DNA from: Methylorubrum thiocyanatum | Lineage (GTDB): Bacteria > Pseudomonadota > Alphaproteobacteria > Rhizobiales > Beijerinckiaceae | Length of the DNA: 64,000 nt | Assembly: GCA_014138645.1 (NCBI GenBank) | Contig: JACJIB010000005.1 | Coordinates: forward strand, 310,001 to 374,000 | Direction of reading: 5' to 3' | Notes under the pieces: generated by a model | What the model was told of the DNA's origin: nothing | Databases searched by the model: none | What the model saw: the letters and a program-made list of their open reading frames with translations, nothing else | Made by a program: the position numbers and the translations under genes | Part shown: piece after piece, positions 1 to 6,918 of the stretch | Layout of the letters: each line of letters begins with the position of its first letter | Numbering within the stretch: the stretch's first letter is position 1

Positions 1-405
1 ATCGAGCAGATCGGGAAGAACCGCACGAGCCGCCGCCCTATCGTGTGCGGAGGGCACGCCGAGCGTCCGCCCCCTGCGCGGGAGAGCCCATGGCACCGCG
101 TTCCAGAGCACGCTTTCACGGCGCGGGATTGTTGAGGCCGCGAACAGCCGTCTTAAGGTCCTCGCTGTGCCAGTCGGATTGTCCCGCGAGGTGAAACGGA
201 TCGGTGCCAAGCTCGGCCCCGGGGTTGCGAGGAGAAACAGCAGGCGGGCGTCGACCCCACCGTCGAACGGATCGAAATGCGGGACCTCACCGTGCGACGC
301 GCGGAAAGTCTCCGCATAGGCTTCCAACCGCGCGATATGCGCCGAGCCGAGCGCTGCGACGCGCTCGACGATCGCGGCGGAGTTGTCGAGGCGCTGCTCG
401 ATCAT
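1..405 (-). CDS. Uracil-DNA-glycosylase-like protein, 3' part cut off by the window edge
   Basis: The reading frame is open from an ATG at 405 to the window edge (135 codons, C-terminus missing). After an N-terminal helix, residues about 48-105 read FDPFDGGVDARLLFLL, then TPGPS, then FTSRDNPTG, then VLWNAVPWAL. This string of motifs is what I know from the uracil-DNA-glycosylase-fold proteins of Rhizobiales, whose family pattern is a PGP-type loop, SRDN and WNxVPW. The likely role is removal of damaged bases from DNA, but the part containing the last active-site loop is outside the window. It lies 45 bp downstream of the cydX-like gene on the same strand and may be read through from the cyd operon. 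The Shine-Dalgarno is weak, so the start is less certain than the family. Confidence 0.6.
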   Translation of the reverse strand, partial: MIEQRLDNSAAIVERVAALGSAHIARLEAYAETFRASHGEVPHFDPFDGGVDARLLFLLATPGPSLAPIRFTSRDNPTGTARTLRRLFAASTIPRRESVLWNAVPWALPRRGRTLGVPSAHDRAAARAVLPDLLD

Positions 406-450
406 TTCATCGAATGCCCATACGGACGCCGGAATGCGGGGAATTGCCGT

Positions 451-585
451 CTACGTCTGAGCAACGAAGCGCAGCAGCAAGGCGACGCCGGCGACGCTCG
501 CAACGCCGCCGAGCCAGAGCAGCACGAACCAGCCGAGCCGGGCGGCCACGCCTTGGGCCCGTTCGGGTTTATGCCGATGTCGCAT
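451..585 (-). CDS. Small bd-oxidase subunit of the CydX/DUF2474 type
   Basis: A 44-residue protein with a basic N-terminus (MRHRHKPERAQ) and one hydrophobic helix at about residues 17-39 (RLGWFVLLWLGGVASVAG), the pattern of DUF2474 single-helix proteins encoded after cydB. In bd oxidases such peptides stabilise the haem-bearing CydA subunit in the inner membrane. The start at 585 is chosen because a GAGGAA Shine-Dalgarno lies about 8 nt upstream; a longer in-frame start at 675 would reach back into cydB and add no conserved sequence. The gene is 37 bp downstream of cydB and co-directional, so it is probably the last member of a cydABX operon. Confidence 0.7.
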   Translation of the reverse strand: MRHRHKPERAQGVAARLGWFVLLWLGGVASVAGVALLLRFVAQT

Positions 586-622
586 CGTGACGTTCCTCGA
601 CTGCGTTTTCGCGGCGCGCGCC

Positions 623-1636
623 TCAATGGTAGCCGTGCTCGGGATCGACCTTCCCGCGGAACACCCAATAGGCATAGGCGGTGTAGGTTAGGATGATCGG
701 GATCAGGATGGCGGTCCCGACGAGCACGAACACTTGGCTTTCATCCGGCGCAGCGGCCTGCCAGATCGAGATCCGCCCCGGCACGATGTTCGGCCAGATC
801 GAGACGCCGAGCCCGACGAAACACAGGAAGAACAGCATCAGCGACAGCACGAATGGCTTATAGTCGTGCGCGTCGGCGAGGCTGCGCAGCAGGAACAGTG
901 CGACGCCGGCCACCGCGAGCGGCACCGGCACGGTGAGCACGATGCCCGGCCACGCGAACCAGCGCTGCCAGTAGGCCTCTTCGAGGAACGGCGTGGCGAG
1001 GCTGACCGTGACGATGAAGCCGAGCGTCGCCAAGGCAAACGGGCGCGCAAGGCGCTGCGCCCGGATCTGAAGTTCGCCGCCGGTCTTCATCACGAGCCAG
1101 GTCGCGCCGAGCAGCGCGTAGCCGCAGACCACCGCCGCGCCCGTGAGCAGGCTGAAGGCTGAGAGCCAGTCCCACCATCCGCCGGCATAGGCGCGGCCCG
1201 ACACGGAGACGCCCTGGAGCACGGCGCCGAGTGCGATGCCTTGGCCGAGCGCGGCGACGAGTGAGCCGCCGGTGAAGGCGATGTCCCAGACCGGGCGCGC
1301 GCGCTCGGTCCGCCAGCGGAACTCGAAGGCGACGCCGCGCAGGACGAGGCCAAGCAGCATGGCGATGAGCGGCGCGTAGAGCGCCGGCATCAGCACCGCG
1401 TAGGCGAGCGGGAAAGCAGCGAACAGGCCCCCGCCGCCGAGTACCAGCCAGGTCTCGTTGCCGTCCCAGACGGGAGCGACCGAGTTCATCATCACGTCGC
1501 GGTCGCGCCGCTCGGGGCAGAACGGGAAGAGCAACGCCACGCCGAGATCGAATCCGTCGAGTACGACGTAGGCGAACACCGCGAAGGCGACGATGAAGGC
1601 CCAGATCGTGGGCAGGTCGAAGGGCAGTAGGCTCAT
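623..1636 (-). CDS. cydB: Cytochrome bd-type quinol oxidase subunit II (CydB/CioB)
   Basis: A 337-residue integral membrane protein with the CydB signature near the N-terminus (YVVLDGFDLGVALLFPF, about residues 24-40), the W-DGNETWLV motif at about 57-66 and the GGGGLFAAFPLAYA segment after it. CydB pairs with CydA to oxidise ubiquinol and reduce oxygen to water without pumping protons. The length of about 335 fits the cyanide-insensitive CioB branch rather than the longer enteric form. It starts 9 bp after the cydA stop, on the same strand, so the two are certainly co-transcribed. Nothing in the sequence looks damaged. Confidence 0.93.
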   Translation of the reverse strand: MSLLPFDLPTIWAFIVAFAVFAYVVLDGFDLGVALLFPFCPERRDRDVMMNSVAPVWDGNETWLVLGGGGLFAAFPLAYAVLMPALYAPLIAMLLGLVLRGVAFEFRWRTERARPVWDIAFTGGSLVAALGQGIALGAVLQGVSVSGRAYAGGWWDWLSAFSLLTGAAVVCGYALLGATWLVMKTGGELQIRAQRLARPFALATLGFIVTVSLATPFLEEAYWQRWFAWPGIVLTVPVPLAVAGVALFLLRSLADAHDYKPFVLSLMLFFLCFVGLGVSIWPNIVPGRISIWQAAAPDESQVFVLVGTAILIPIILTYTAYAYWVFRGKVDPEHGYH

Positions 1637-1645
1637 CTCGCCTCC

Positions 1646-3064
1646 TCATTCGCCGGGCTGGAGGCCGTGGCCTGGGGTGATCGCCGGACCGGGCGCGAGC
1701 CCTGCGGTGCGCACCGGCTCGGCAGGGCTCGGGCCGCTCTCGCCGAGATGCGGCAGAGCGCTCATCAGGCGCAGGATGTAGAACACTCCAGCCGCGAACA
1801 CCGCGAGGTAGATCGCCGCGAATGCCGCGAGCGAGCCGGCCACCGCGGGGGCGCCGAGCGGCGAGACGGAGTCGGCTGTTCGCAGGACGCCATAGACGGT
1901 GAAGGGCTGGCGTCCGACCTCCGTCGTGGTCCAGCCGGCGAGCACCGCAACGAACCCGGCCGGTCCCATCGACAGCGCGTAAAGATGCAGCGGCCGCCAG
2001 TCGGCGAGCTTTCCCTTGAGCCGTGCGACTAGTCCGAACAGGCCGAGGCCAAGCATCAGGAATCCGAGGCCGACCATGATGCGGAACGACCAGAATACCA
2101 CCGGCACCGGCGGCCAGTTCGCACGCGGCACGCTGTCGAGGCCGGCCAGCGGCGCGTCGAGGCTATGCTTGAGGATCAGCGAGGACAGTTTTGGGACCTC
2201 GACTTTGTAGCGGACCGTGGCCGCATCCTGGTCGGGCAGGCCGAACAGCACGAGCGGCGCACCGTTCGGATGACTCTCGAAATGGCCCTCCATGGCCATG
2301 ACCTTGGCCGGTTGATGCTCCAGCGTGTTGAGGCCATGCGCATCGCCCGCAAAGATCTGAAGCGGCGCGACGACGAGAACGAGGCCCATCGCCATTCCGA
2401 ACATCACGCGCACTCCCTCTTGGTCCCGGCGCCCGCGCAGCAGATGCCACGCCCCAACCGCGCCGATGACGAGTCCGGTCGTGAGATAGGCGGCGAGCAC
2501 CATGTGGACGAAGCGGTAGGGGAAGGACGGCGAGAACACGATCTGCCACCAGTCGGCCGGCACGAATTGGCCTTGGGCGTTCGTCGCGTAGCCGGCCGGC
2601 GTCTGCATCCAGGAATTGACGGTCAGGATCCAAAAGGCCGAGAACAGCGTGCCGGCCGCGACTAGCAGCGTCGCGAGATAGTGCAGAACTTTGCCGACCC
2701 GCCCCATGCCGAACAGCATGACGCCGAGGAAGCCCGCCTCCAGGAAGAAAGCGGACATCACCTCGTAGGCCATCAGCGGCCCGACGACCGGGCCGGCCTT
2801 GTCGGAGAAGACCGACCAGTTGGTGCCGAACTGGTAGGACATCACCACGCCGGAGACGACGCCCATGGCAAAGCCAACGGCGAAGATCTTCAGCCAGTAC
2901 TTGAACAGGTCGAGATAGACTTGACGGCCGGTGGCGAGCCACAGGCCTTCGAGCACGGCGAGGTAGCTCGCGAGCCCGATCGAGAAGGCCGGGAACACGA
3001 TGTGGAAGCCCATCGTAAAGGCAAACTGGGCACGGGCGAGCAGGACGGCGTCGAGATGGGCCAT
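1646..3064 (-). CDS. cydA: Cytochrome bd-type quinol oxidase subunit I (CydA/CioA), short Q-loop form
   Basis: A 472-residue membrane protein. Expected haem ligands and proton-channel residues are present: H21 in TMGFHIVFP, H187 in YRFVHM, E101 and E109 in AYEVMSAFFLEAG, and M330 in WSFRIMVG. The quinol-binding loop begins at GDAHGLNTLEHQPAK (about 240-254) and is short, the feature that separates cyanide-insensitive CIO oxidases from the long-loop E. coli enzyme. The GWTTTEVGRQPF block near the C-terminus is also typical. It heads the cydA-cydB-cydX-like operon and would give respiration at low oxygen or in the presence of haem-copper oxidase inhibitors, complementing the Cyo oxidase encoded at 12.1-16.2 kb. 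Confidence 0.94.
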   Translation of the reverse strand: MAHLDAVLLARAQFAFTMGFHIVFPAFSIGLASYLAVLEGLWLATGRQVYLDLFKYWLKIFAVGFAMGVVSGVVMSYQFGTNWSVFSDKAGPVVGPLMAYEVMSAFFLEAGFLGVMLFGMGRVGKVLHYLATLLVAAGTLFSAFWILTVNSWMQTPAGYATNAQGQFVPADWWQIVFSPSFPYRFVHMVLAAYLTTGLVIGAVGAWHLLRGRRDQEGVRVMFGMAMGLVLVVAPLQIFAGDAHGLNTLEHQPAKVMAMEGHFESHPNGAPLVLFGLPDQDAATVRYKVEVPKLSSLILKHSLDAPLAGLDSVPRANWPPVPVVFWSFRIMVGLGFLMLGLGLFGLVARLKGKLADWRPLHLYALSMGPAGFVAVLAGWTTTEVGRQPFTVYGVLRTADSVSPLGAPAVAGSLAAFAAIYLAVFAAGVFYILRLMSALPHLGESGPSPAEPVRTAGLAPGPAITPGHGLQPGE

Positions 3065-3131
3065 GAGCGGACAACGCTTCTTGTGATGGACGGTCCCCGG
3101 CTGCGGCGAAGACCGCCGCCGGGGCGAAGGC

Positions 3132-4226
3132 TCAGGCGATGCCGAGCAGCCGGATCAGGCCCAGGCTCACCGCAGTCAGCGTTGCGAGCGAGGCGACGAC
3201 GGCCAGCGTGACCCGCAGACCCGCGCCGGCGACGCTGCGCACGTCGACGGTGAGCCCGAGCGCGGCCATCGAGACGATGGTCAGGACGTTGGCCGTCTCG
3301 GCGATCGGAGCGAGCGCGGCCTGCGGGATCACCCCGGCCGAGCGCAGGCCCGCCACGCCCAGAAAGGCCAGGATGAACCACGGCACGAGATGGTGGATGG
3401 CAATCCGTCCGGACTTCGGACGATTGCCGGCGGTGACCTGCGGGTCCGGCGCGTCGGTCTCCTCCCGCAGACGGCTCGCGCCGAGCGAGAGCGCGAGCAC
3501 GACGGGTCCGAGCATCAGCACCCGCACGAGCTTGACCAGCGTGCCGACCTGGACGCTGAGCGCGGCAACGGGTGCAGTCGCGGCGAGAACCTGCGGCACG
3601 GCGTAGACGGTCAATCCCGCGAGCACGCCATACTGCATCGGCGACAATCCGAAGAGCGGGACGAGCAGCGGCAGCCCGAGCACGACGAGCACGCCGAGGA
3701 CGGCAGTGAAGGCGATCGAGGAGGCAACATCCTCGCCGTCGGCGCCGATCACCGGCGCGGTCGCGGCGATCGCCGAGTTGCCGCAGATCGAGTTGCCGCA
3801 AGCGACGAGGATCGCGAGGCGATGGTGCAGTCCCAGAGCCCGGCCGATGCCGTAGCTCGCGGCAATGGCAAGCGCGACGACCGCCGCGATCCCGGCAAGC
3901 AGGCCGGGGCCGGCCTCCAGCAGCGTCGTGACGCTGAGCGAGGCGCCGAGCAGGACCACGGCGATCTCCAGCACCGTCTTCGCGCCGAAGGCGATGCCGG
4001 AAAAAAACCGGGACGGCGGGGTCCAAGCGGTGCGGATCGCCGTGCCCAGCAGAATGGCCAGCACGAGCGCTTCCAACCACGCCCGGCCGAAAAGCTGCAC
4101 CTCCACGCTCTCAAGCCCAACCGCGGCGGCGGTGACGGCGGTGCATAGAGCGAGGCCCGGCAGGACGCGCTTTAGCGCAACGAGCGAGGAACGGAGGGGC
4201 GTGCTTCGCGGCGCAGCGCTGGTCAT
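3132..4226 (-). CDS. YeiH-family putative sulfate/sulfonate exporter, copy 1
   Basis: A 364-residue polytopic membrane protein of the YeiH (UPF0324) family. Family motifs are clear: GIAFGAKTVLEIAVVLLGAS, then the LVACGNSICGNSAIAATAP block, and VDVRSVAGAG near the C-terminus. Members are annotated as putative sulfate exporters but the substrate is not firmly known. The ATG at 4226 is preferred over an upstream one because the paralogue at 22756 begins at the equivalent place. It lies just downstream of the crcB-gpm-small protein genes on the same strand, but a gap of about 520 bp suggests its own promoter. The second copy is very similar along its whole length. Confidence 0.85.
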   Translation of the reverse strand: MTSAAPRSTPLRSSLVALKRVLPGLALCTAVTAAAVGLESVEVQLFGRAWLEALVLAILLGTAIRTAWTPPSRFFSGIAFGAKTVLEIAVVLLGASLSVTTLLEAGPGLLAGIAAVVALAIAASYGIGRALGLHHRLAILVACGNSICGNSAIAATAPVIGADGEDVASSIAFTAVLGVLVVLGLPLLVPLFGLSPMQYGVLAGLTVYAVPQVLAATAPVAALSVQVGTLVKLVRVLMLGPVVLALSLGASRLREETDAPDPQVTAGNRPKSGRIAIHHLVPWFILAFLGVAGLRSAGVIPQAALAPIAETANVLTIVSMAALGLTVDVRSVAGAGLRVTLAVVASLATLTAVSLGLIRLLGIA

Positions 4227-4747
4227 CGGGTTCTCGGTGCATGTGATGAGCACGGCACTCTCGCCCCTCAATGCCATTCGATCCAATGGAACGTTGAGAA
4301 CATTTCAATCTATTTACTTGATTGATCGATCCTGAGACCGGACAACGAAGAGATGCCGGGGCGCCGGCAGTTCCAGGTTATCGCCGAGCAGACGACGCGC
4401 CGAGGCGAGGATTTGAACGGTTTGCAAGTCTGCGCAGGAGCGCGCGCGCTGCTCAAGCTTACGCAATCGGCCGACGAGGCATGGGGACGCCACGCGAACG
4501 CCGTTCCGATGCGCCGTCACCGCGCTTGTGATCAATCGACCGATACGGCTCGAAAGTCCGGAAGATTGCGGGATTTCGCGTTCGCTGAGCGTTGCTTGCA
4601 TGGCCTCGACCTCACGAAGGGTGTGTCTGCAACGCGACGTTGCTTAGACAAGTCGATACGGTCCAACGGATTGAACCGATCTTTTCATTCTCCTTTATCG
4701 ATCAATTCCCCGCTTCTTGAGTGCTGATAACGCGGGCTGCGTCTCGC
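4227..4747. other. Intergenic stretch upstream of YeiH copy 1
   Basis: About 520 bp that hold one weak candidate gene (listed separately) and an AT-rich block at 4290-4330 with ATTTACTTGATTGATCGATC that could be a promoter for the YeiH gene. A comparable AT-rich block lies immediately upstream of the second YeiH copy at 22660-22700, with shared short words (GATTGAA, CATTCCATTGG), so part of the regulatory region was probably duplicated with the gene. No terminator or RNA structure stood out. Confidence 0.4.
4314..4601 (-). CDS. Hypothetical small protein, doubtful
   Basis: An open frame of 95 codons between two real minus-strand genes, with a possible GAGG-type ribosome site upstream of the ATG. 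The product is rich in arginine and leucine, has no signal peptide or membrane segment, and matches no family I recognise. It might be a small regulator or simply a chance frame in GC-rich DNA; its plus-strand counterpart in the same interval is about as long, which argues for caution. Confidence 0.25.
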   Translation of the reverse strand: MQATLSEREIPQSSGLSSRIGRLITSAVTAHRNGVRVASPCLVGRLRKLEQRARSCADLQTVQILASARRLLGDNLELPAPRHLFVVRSQDRSIK

Positions 4748-4939
4748 TCACCGCACCGCGAAAAACAACGCGACCAACGCGATGACGAGGATCGCGAGCG
4801 GCACCAGCCAGACTACACCCATCGCACCGCGCGAAACGCCGAGGGTACGAGCCGCCCTGTGGTGCTGGCGCTCGATCAAGCCGAGTTCGCGGATGTCCTC
4901 CAGTTCGGGGTCGGGATCGCGGTGCGGGGGATGTGCCAT
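4748..4939 (-). CDS. Small membrane protein with acidic N-terminus
   Basis: A 63-residue protein: a charged front half (HPPHRDPDPELEDIRELG), a basic linker (RQHHRAARTLGVSRG) and one C-terminal transmembrane helix (residues about 41-62, VVWLVPLAILVIALVALFFA). It sits 23 bp after the phosphoglycerate mutase stop on the same strand, so it is probably the third gene of the crcB-gpm operon. I do not recognise a family. A broken relative precedes the second YeiH gene at about 22.36-22.47 kb in the same relative order, which suggests a lasting link between this small protein and YeiH. An alternative ATG lies four codons upstream. Confidence 0.6.
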   Translation of the reverse strand: MAHPPHRDPDPELEDIRELGLIERQHHRAARTLGVSRGAMGVVWLVPLAILVIALVALFFAVR

Positions 4940-4962
4940 GACGGGTTCCATAAGGTCTCGGT

Positions 4963-5583
4963 TCAGGTCGGGATATCGCAGGCTTCGATCGTCGTATCGG
5001 CAGCCAGCCGGTAGAGGCGTACCGATCCGGTCGACAGCTCGACCGCCTCGATCGCGTCCGGGCTCAGACCCTCGATGGCCGCCACCAGGGCGCGCAGCGA
5101 ATTGCCGTGCGCGACGACCAGCGCGATGCCTCGCATCGCGGCGGGCAGGATCCGCGTGATGTAGCAGGGCGCCACACGCGCCAGCGTATCCCGAAGGCTC
5201 TCCCCGTCGGGCGGAGCAGCGGCGAAAGAGCGACGCCAGATCGCGACCTGATCGGCGCCCCAGCGAGCCTCGGCAGCTTGATGAGTGAGGCCGGTCAACG
5301 CACCGTAGTCGCGCTCGTCGAGTTCGGCGGCCTCGACCACGTTCTGCCTGGGGAGACCGATCGCTTCGAGGATCATGTCGGCGCTCTCGCGCGTGCGCGA
5401 GCGAGTCGAGCAGAAGACCGCGTCGGGTCGTAGGCCGCGCTCCGACAAGTGCCGTCCTGCGGCGCGAGCCTGCTCGCGGCCGAGCATGGTGAGAGGCACG
5501 TCGCGGGTGCCGGTGAATTCGCCCGCCGCGTTGCCGGTGCTTTGCCCGTGCCGCACGATAATGAGGGTGCGCGCGCCGCTCAC
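4963..5583 (-). CDS. gpmA: 2,3-bisphosphoglycerate-dependent phosphoglycerate mutase
   Basis: A 206-residue histidine-phosphatase-fold enzyme. The phosphorylated histidine is in IIVRHGQSTGN (about residues 7-17), the second catalytic block is ELDERDYGALTG (about 85-96) and the last is VVAHGNSLRALVAAIEG. These are the dPGM signatures; the enzyme interconverts 3- and 2-phosphoglycerate. The start is a GTG at 5583 whose bases overlap the crcB stop (GTGA), a sign of translational coupling. Being placed directly behind a fluoride-riboswitch-controlled crcB is notable, because fluoride blocks enolase, the next step of the same pathway. Confidence 0.88.
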   Translation of the reverse strand: MSGARTLIIVRHGQSTGNAAGEFTGTRDVPLTMLGREQARAAGRHLSERGLRPDAVFCSTRSRTRESADMILEAIGLPRQNVVEAAELDERDYGALTGLTHQAAEARWGADQVAIWRRSFAAAPPDGESLRDTLARVAPCYITRILPAAMRGIALVVAHGNSLRALVAAIEGLSPDAIEAVELSTGSVRLYRLAADTTIEACDIPT

Positions 5584-5972
5584 GACACACCTCCGCCGAG
5601 TGCGGCGCGCGCCAGGGCGAGGCCGGCCACCAGCCCGACCAGACCGCCCGCGACCGAGAGAACAAGGTAGTAGGCGGCTGCCGGGAGCCGACCGCGATCG
5701 TACAGGCTGATCGCGTCCAGCGAGAAGGTCGAGAAGGTGGTGAAGCCCCCTAGCACGCCGGTGGTGATGAGGAGCTTGAGGGGATGTCCGTCCGCCCCGC
5801 GAAGGACGAAGGCCTCCGCGAGCATCCCCATCAGGAAGGAACCGAGCACGTTGATCAGGGGCGTTGCCAGCGGGAAGTCGAGGCTCGGTAGAACGCGCGC
5901 AACGGAGAGGTTGACGCCGTGACGGGCGCCACCTCCGAGGCCCGCCCCGAGCATCACGATCAGAAAATCCAC
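5580..5972 (-). CDS. crcB: Fluoride channel CrcB/Fluc
   Basis: A 130-residue protein with four membrane helices, the normal size of Fluc proteins that work as dual-topology dimers to let fluoride leave the cell. Seen motifs are GGGARHGVNL in helix 1, NVLGSFLMGML in helix 2 and GVLGGFTTFSTFSLDA in helix 3, the last carrying the pore-lining threonines and serines of the family. The GTG at 5972 is chosen because GAGGAGGG lies 7 nt upstream and the protein then begins as usual for CrcB; an ATG at 6041 would add an unconserved tail. A fluoride aptamer lies about 90 nt upstream. Confidence 0.92.
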   Translation of the reverse strand: MDFLIVMLGAGLGGGARHGVNLSVARVLPSLDFPLATPLINVLGSFLMGMLAEAFVLRGADGHPLKLLITTGVLGGFTTFSTFSLDAISLYDRGRLPAAAYYLVLSVAGGLVGLVAGLALARAALGGGVS

Positions 5973-6060
5973 GTCCAAACCCTCCTCTGTCTCGCAAAGG
6001 GGTCGGTCAGTGGGCCGTGGCAAGGAGCGTGCACCTACCACGGGCGAACCTCGCCCTCGC

Positions 6061-6113
6061 GGTAGGAGCCATTAGCCCCGGATCGGGGCGGTCGACGGGG
6101 AACTCCATCCCCT
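6061..6113 (-). promoter_or_regulatory. Fluoride riboswitch (crcB motif)
   Basis: Read on the minus strand, the element begins with the stem-loop GGGGATGGAGTTCCCC (6112-6097), continues through ACCGCCCC and GATCCGGGG, and ends with CTAATGGCTCCTACC (6075-6061). This order, GGnGATGGnGTTCnCC then ACCGCC then GGCTnATGnCTCCTAC, is the consensus of the fluoride-sensing crcB RNA. It lies about 90 nt upstream of the crcB GTG. The interval contains two hairpins (GGGCGA/TCGCCC and CCGTGG/CCACGG) that could form the expression platform. Confidence 0.88.
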
Positions 6114-6229
6114 TCCGCAGCCCCGCCGATCGGATCGGTGGGCTCGGATGATATGAACTCGCAACGGGCGGGACGCGCTCCGGTTCCTCACGCGCCGAAC
6201 GGGAGACGTCTTCATTGGCCCGAGTTCGC

Positions 6230-6697
6230 TCAAGGCTGCCCTGCCGTCTGCGGGCCGGAGGCGAAGGGATGGTCCGCGAGCGTTTCCACCGGGGCGTAGC
6301 GACCGATGATGACGACTAGGAGCAGGCCGCCGACGAGGCCGAAATTCTTGAAGAAGTCCCAGAAATGCGACTTGCCCTCGCCCTGTCGCGACCAGAAGTG
6401 CGGGTATTCCCAGAAGCGATGGAAGAGTAGCGCCGTCACCGCGCAGAATCCCATCAGCACGAAGGCGGCAGCGCGGTCCCACCAGCCGGAGACGATCAGT
6501 ACCGGGGCGATCGTCTCGACTAGGATGCCGAGCACCAGCATCGCGGCCGGGCCAGGAATCGGCGCGGACCGAGCCTGCTTCATCGCCTGATCCCAATGCA
6601 CGGCCTTGTCGAGCGCGCTCAGCGGGAAAAGACAGACGAGGCAGAGCTTCGCGACGAGCGGGGCGGCGGCGTTGAGCCATTCGGCGAGCGAAGTCAT
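6230..6697 (-). CDS. DoxX-family membrane protein
   Basis: A 155-residue protein with four hydrophobic segments and the DoxX layout: FPLSALDKAVHWDQAM in the first loop, MLVLGILVETIAPVLIVSGW in the second helix and FFKNFGLVGGLLLVVI in the last. DoxX-like proteins are small inner-membrane proteins linked to respiration or redox stress, without a firmly defined reaction. The ATG at 6697 follows a GGAAA ribosome site; an upstream in-frame ATG adds an unconserved tail. It is divergent from the GMC oxidoreductase gene, with about 220 bp between them holding the two promoters. Confidence 0.75.
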   Translation of the reverse strand: MTSLAEWLNAAAPLVAKLCLVCLFPLSALDKAVHWDQAMKQARSAPIPGPAAMLVLGILVETIAPVLIVSGWWDRAAAFVLMGFCAVTALLFHRFWEYPHFWSRQGEGKSHFWDFFKNFGLVGGLLLVVIIGRYAPVETLADHPFASGPQTAGQP

Positions 6698-6918
6698 GCG
6701 TTTTTCCGGATTTGGGAGGTCGGAACGATGAATGGGCGCGCCGCGCACGACGGGGCGGTTCGCACGCGACTTCGAGGAGTTTGCCCGGACGAACGCGTCG
6801 CGTTGCCGGATGTGACAAGCCTAACTGTTCGAAAATGCAGAACGATCGAATTGGAACGGATCCAGACGGCGCCACTTGTTGCTGCAATCTTTACAATGAC
6901 GGCTGCTGGCTAGAGCCT

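Noticed and set aside
204..1162. Long arginine-rich plus-strand frames opposite cydB and the glycosylase-like gene.
   Set aside because: They are antisense to well-conserved genes and have the composition expected of GC-rich shadow frames.
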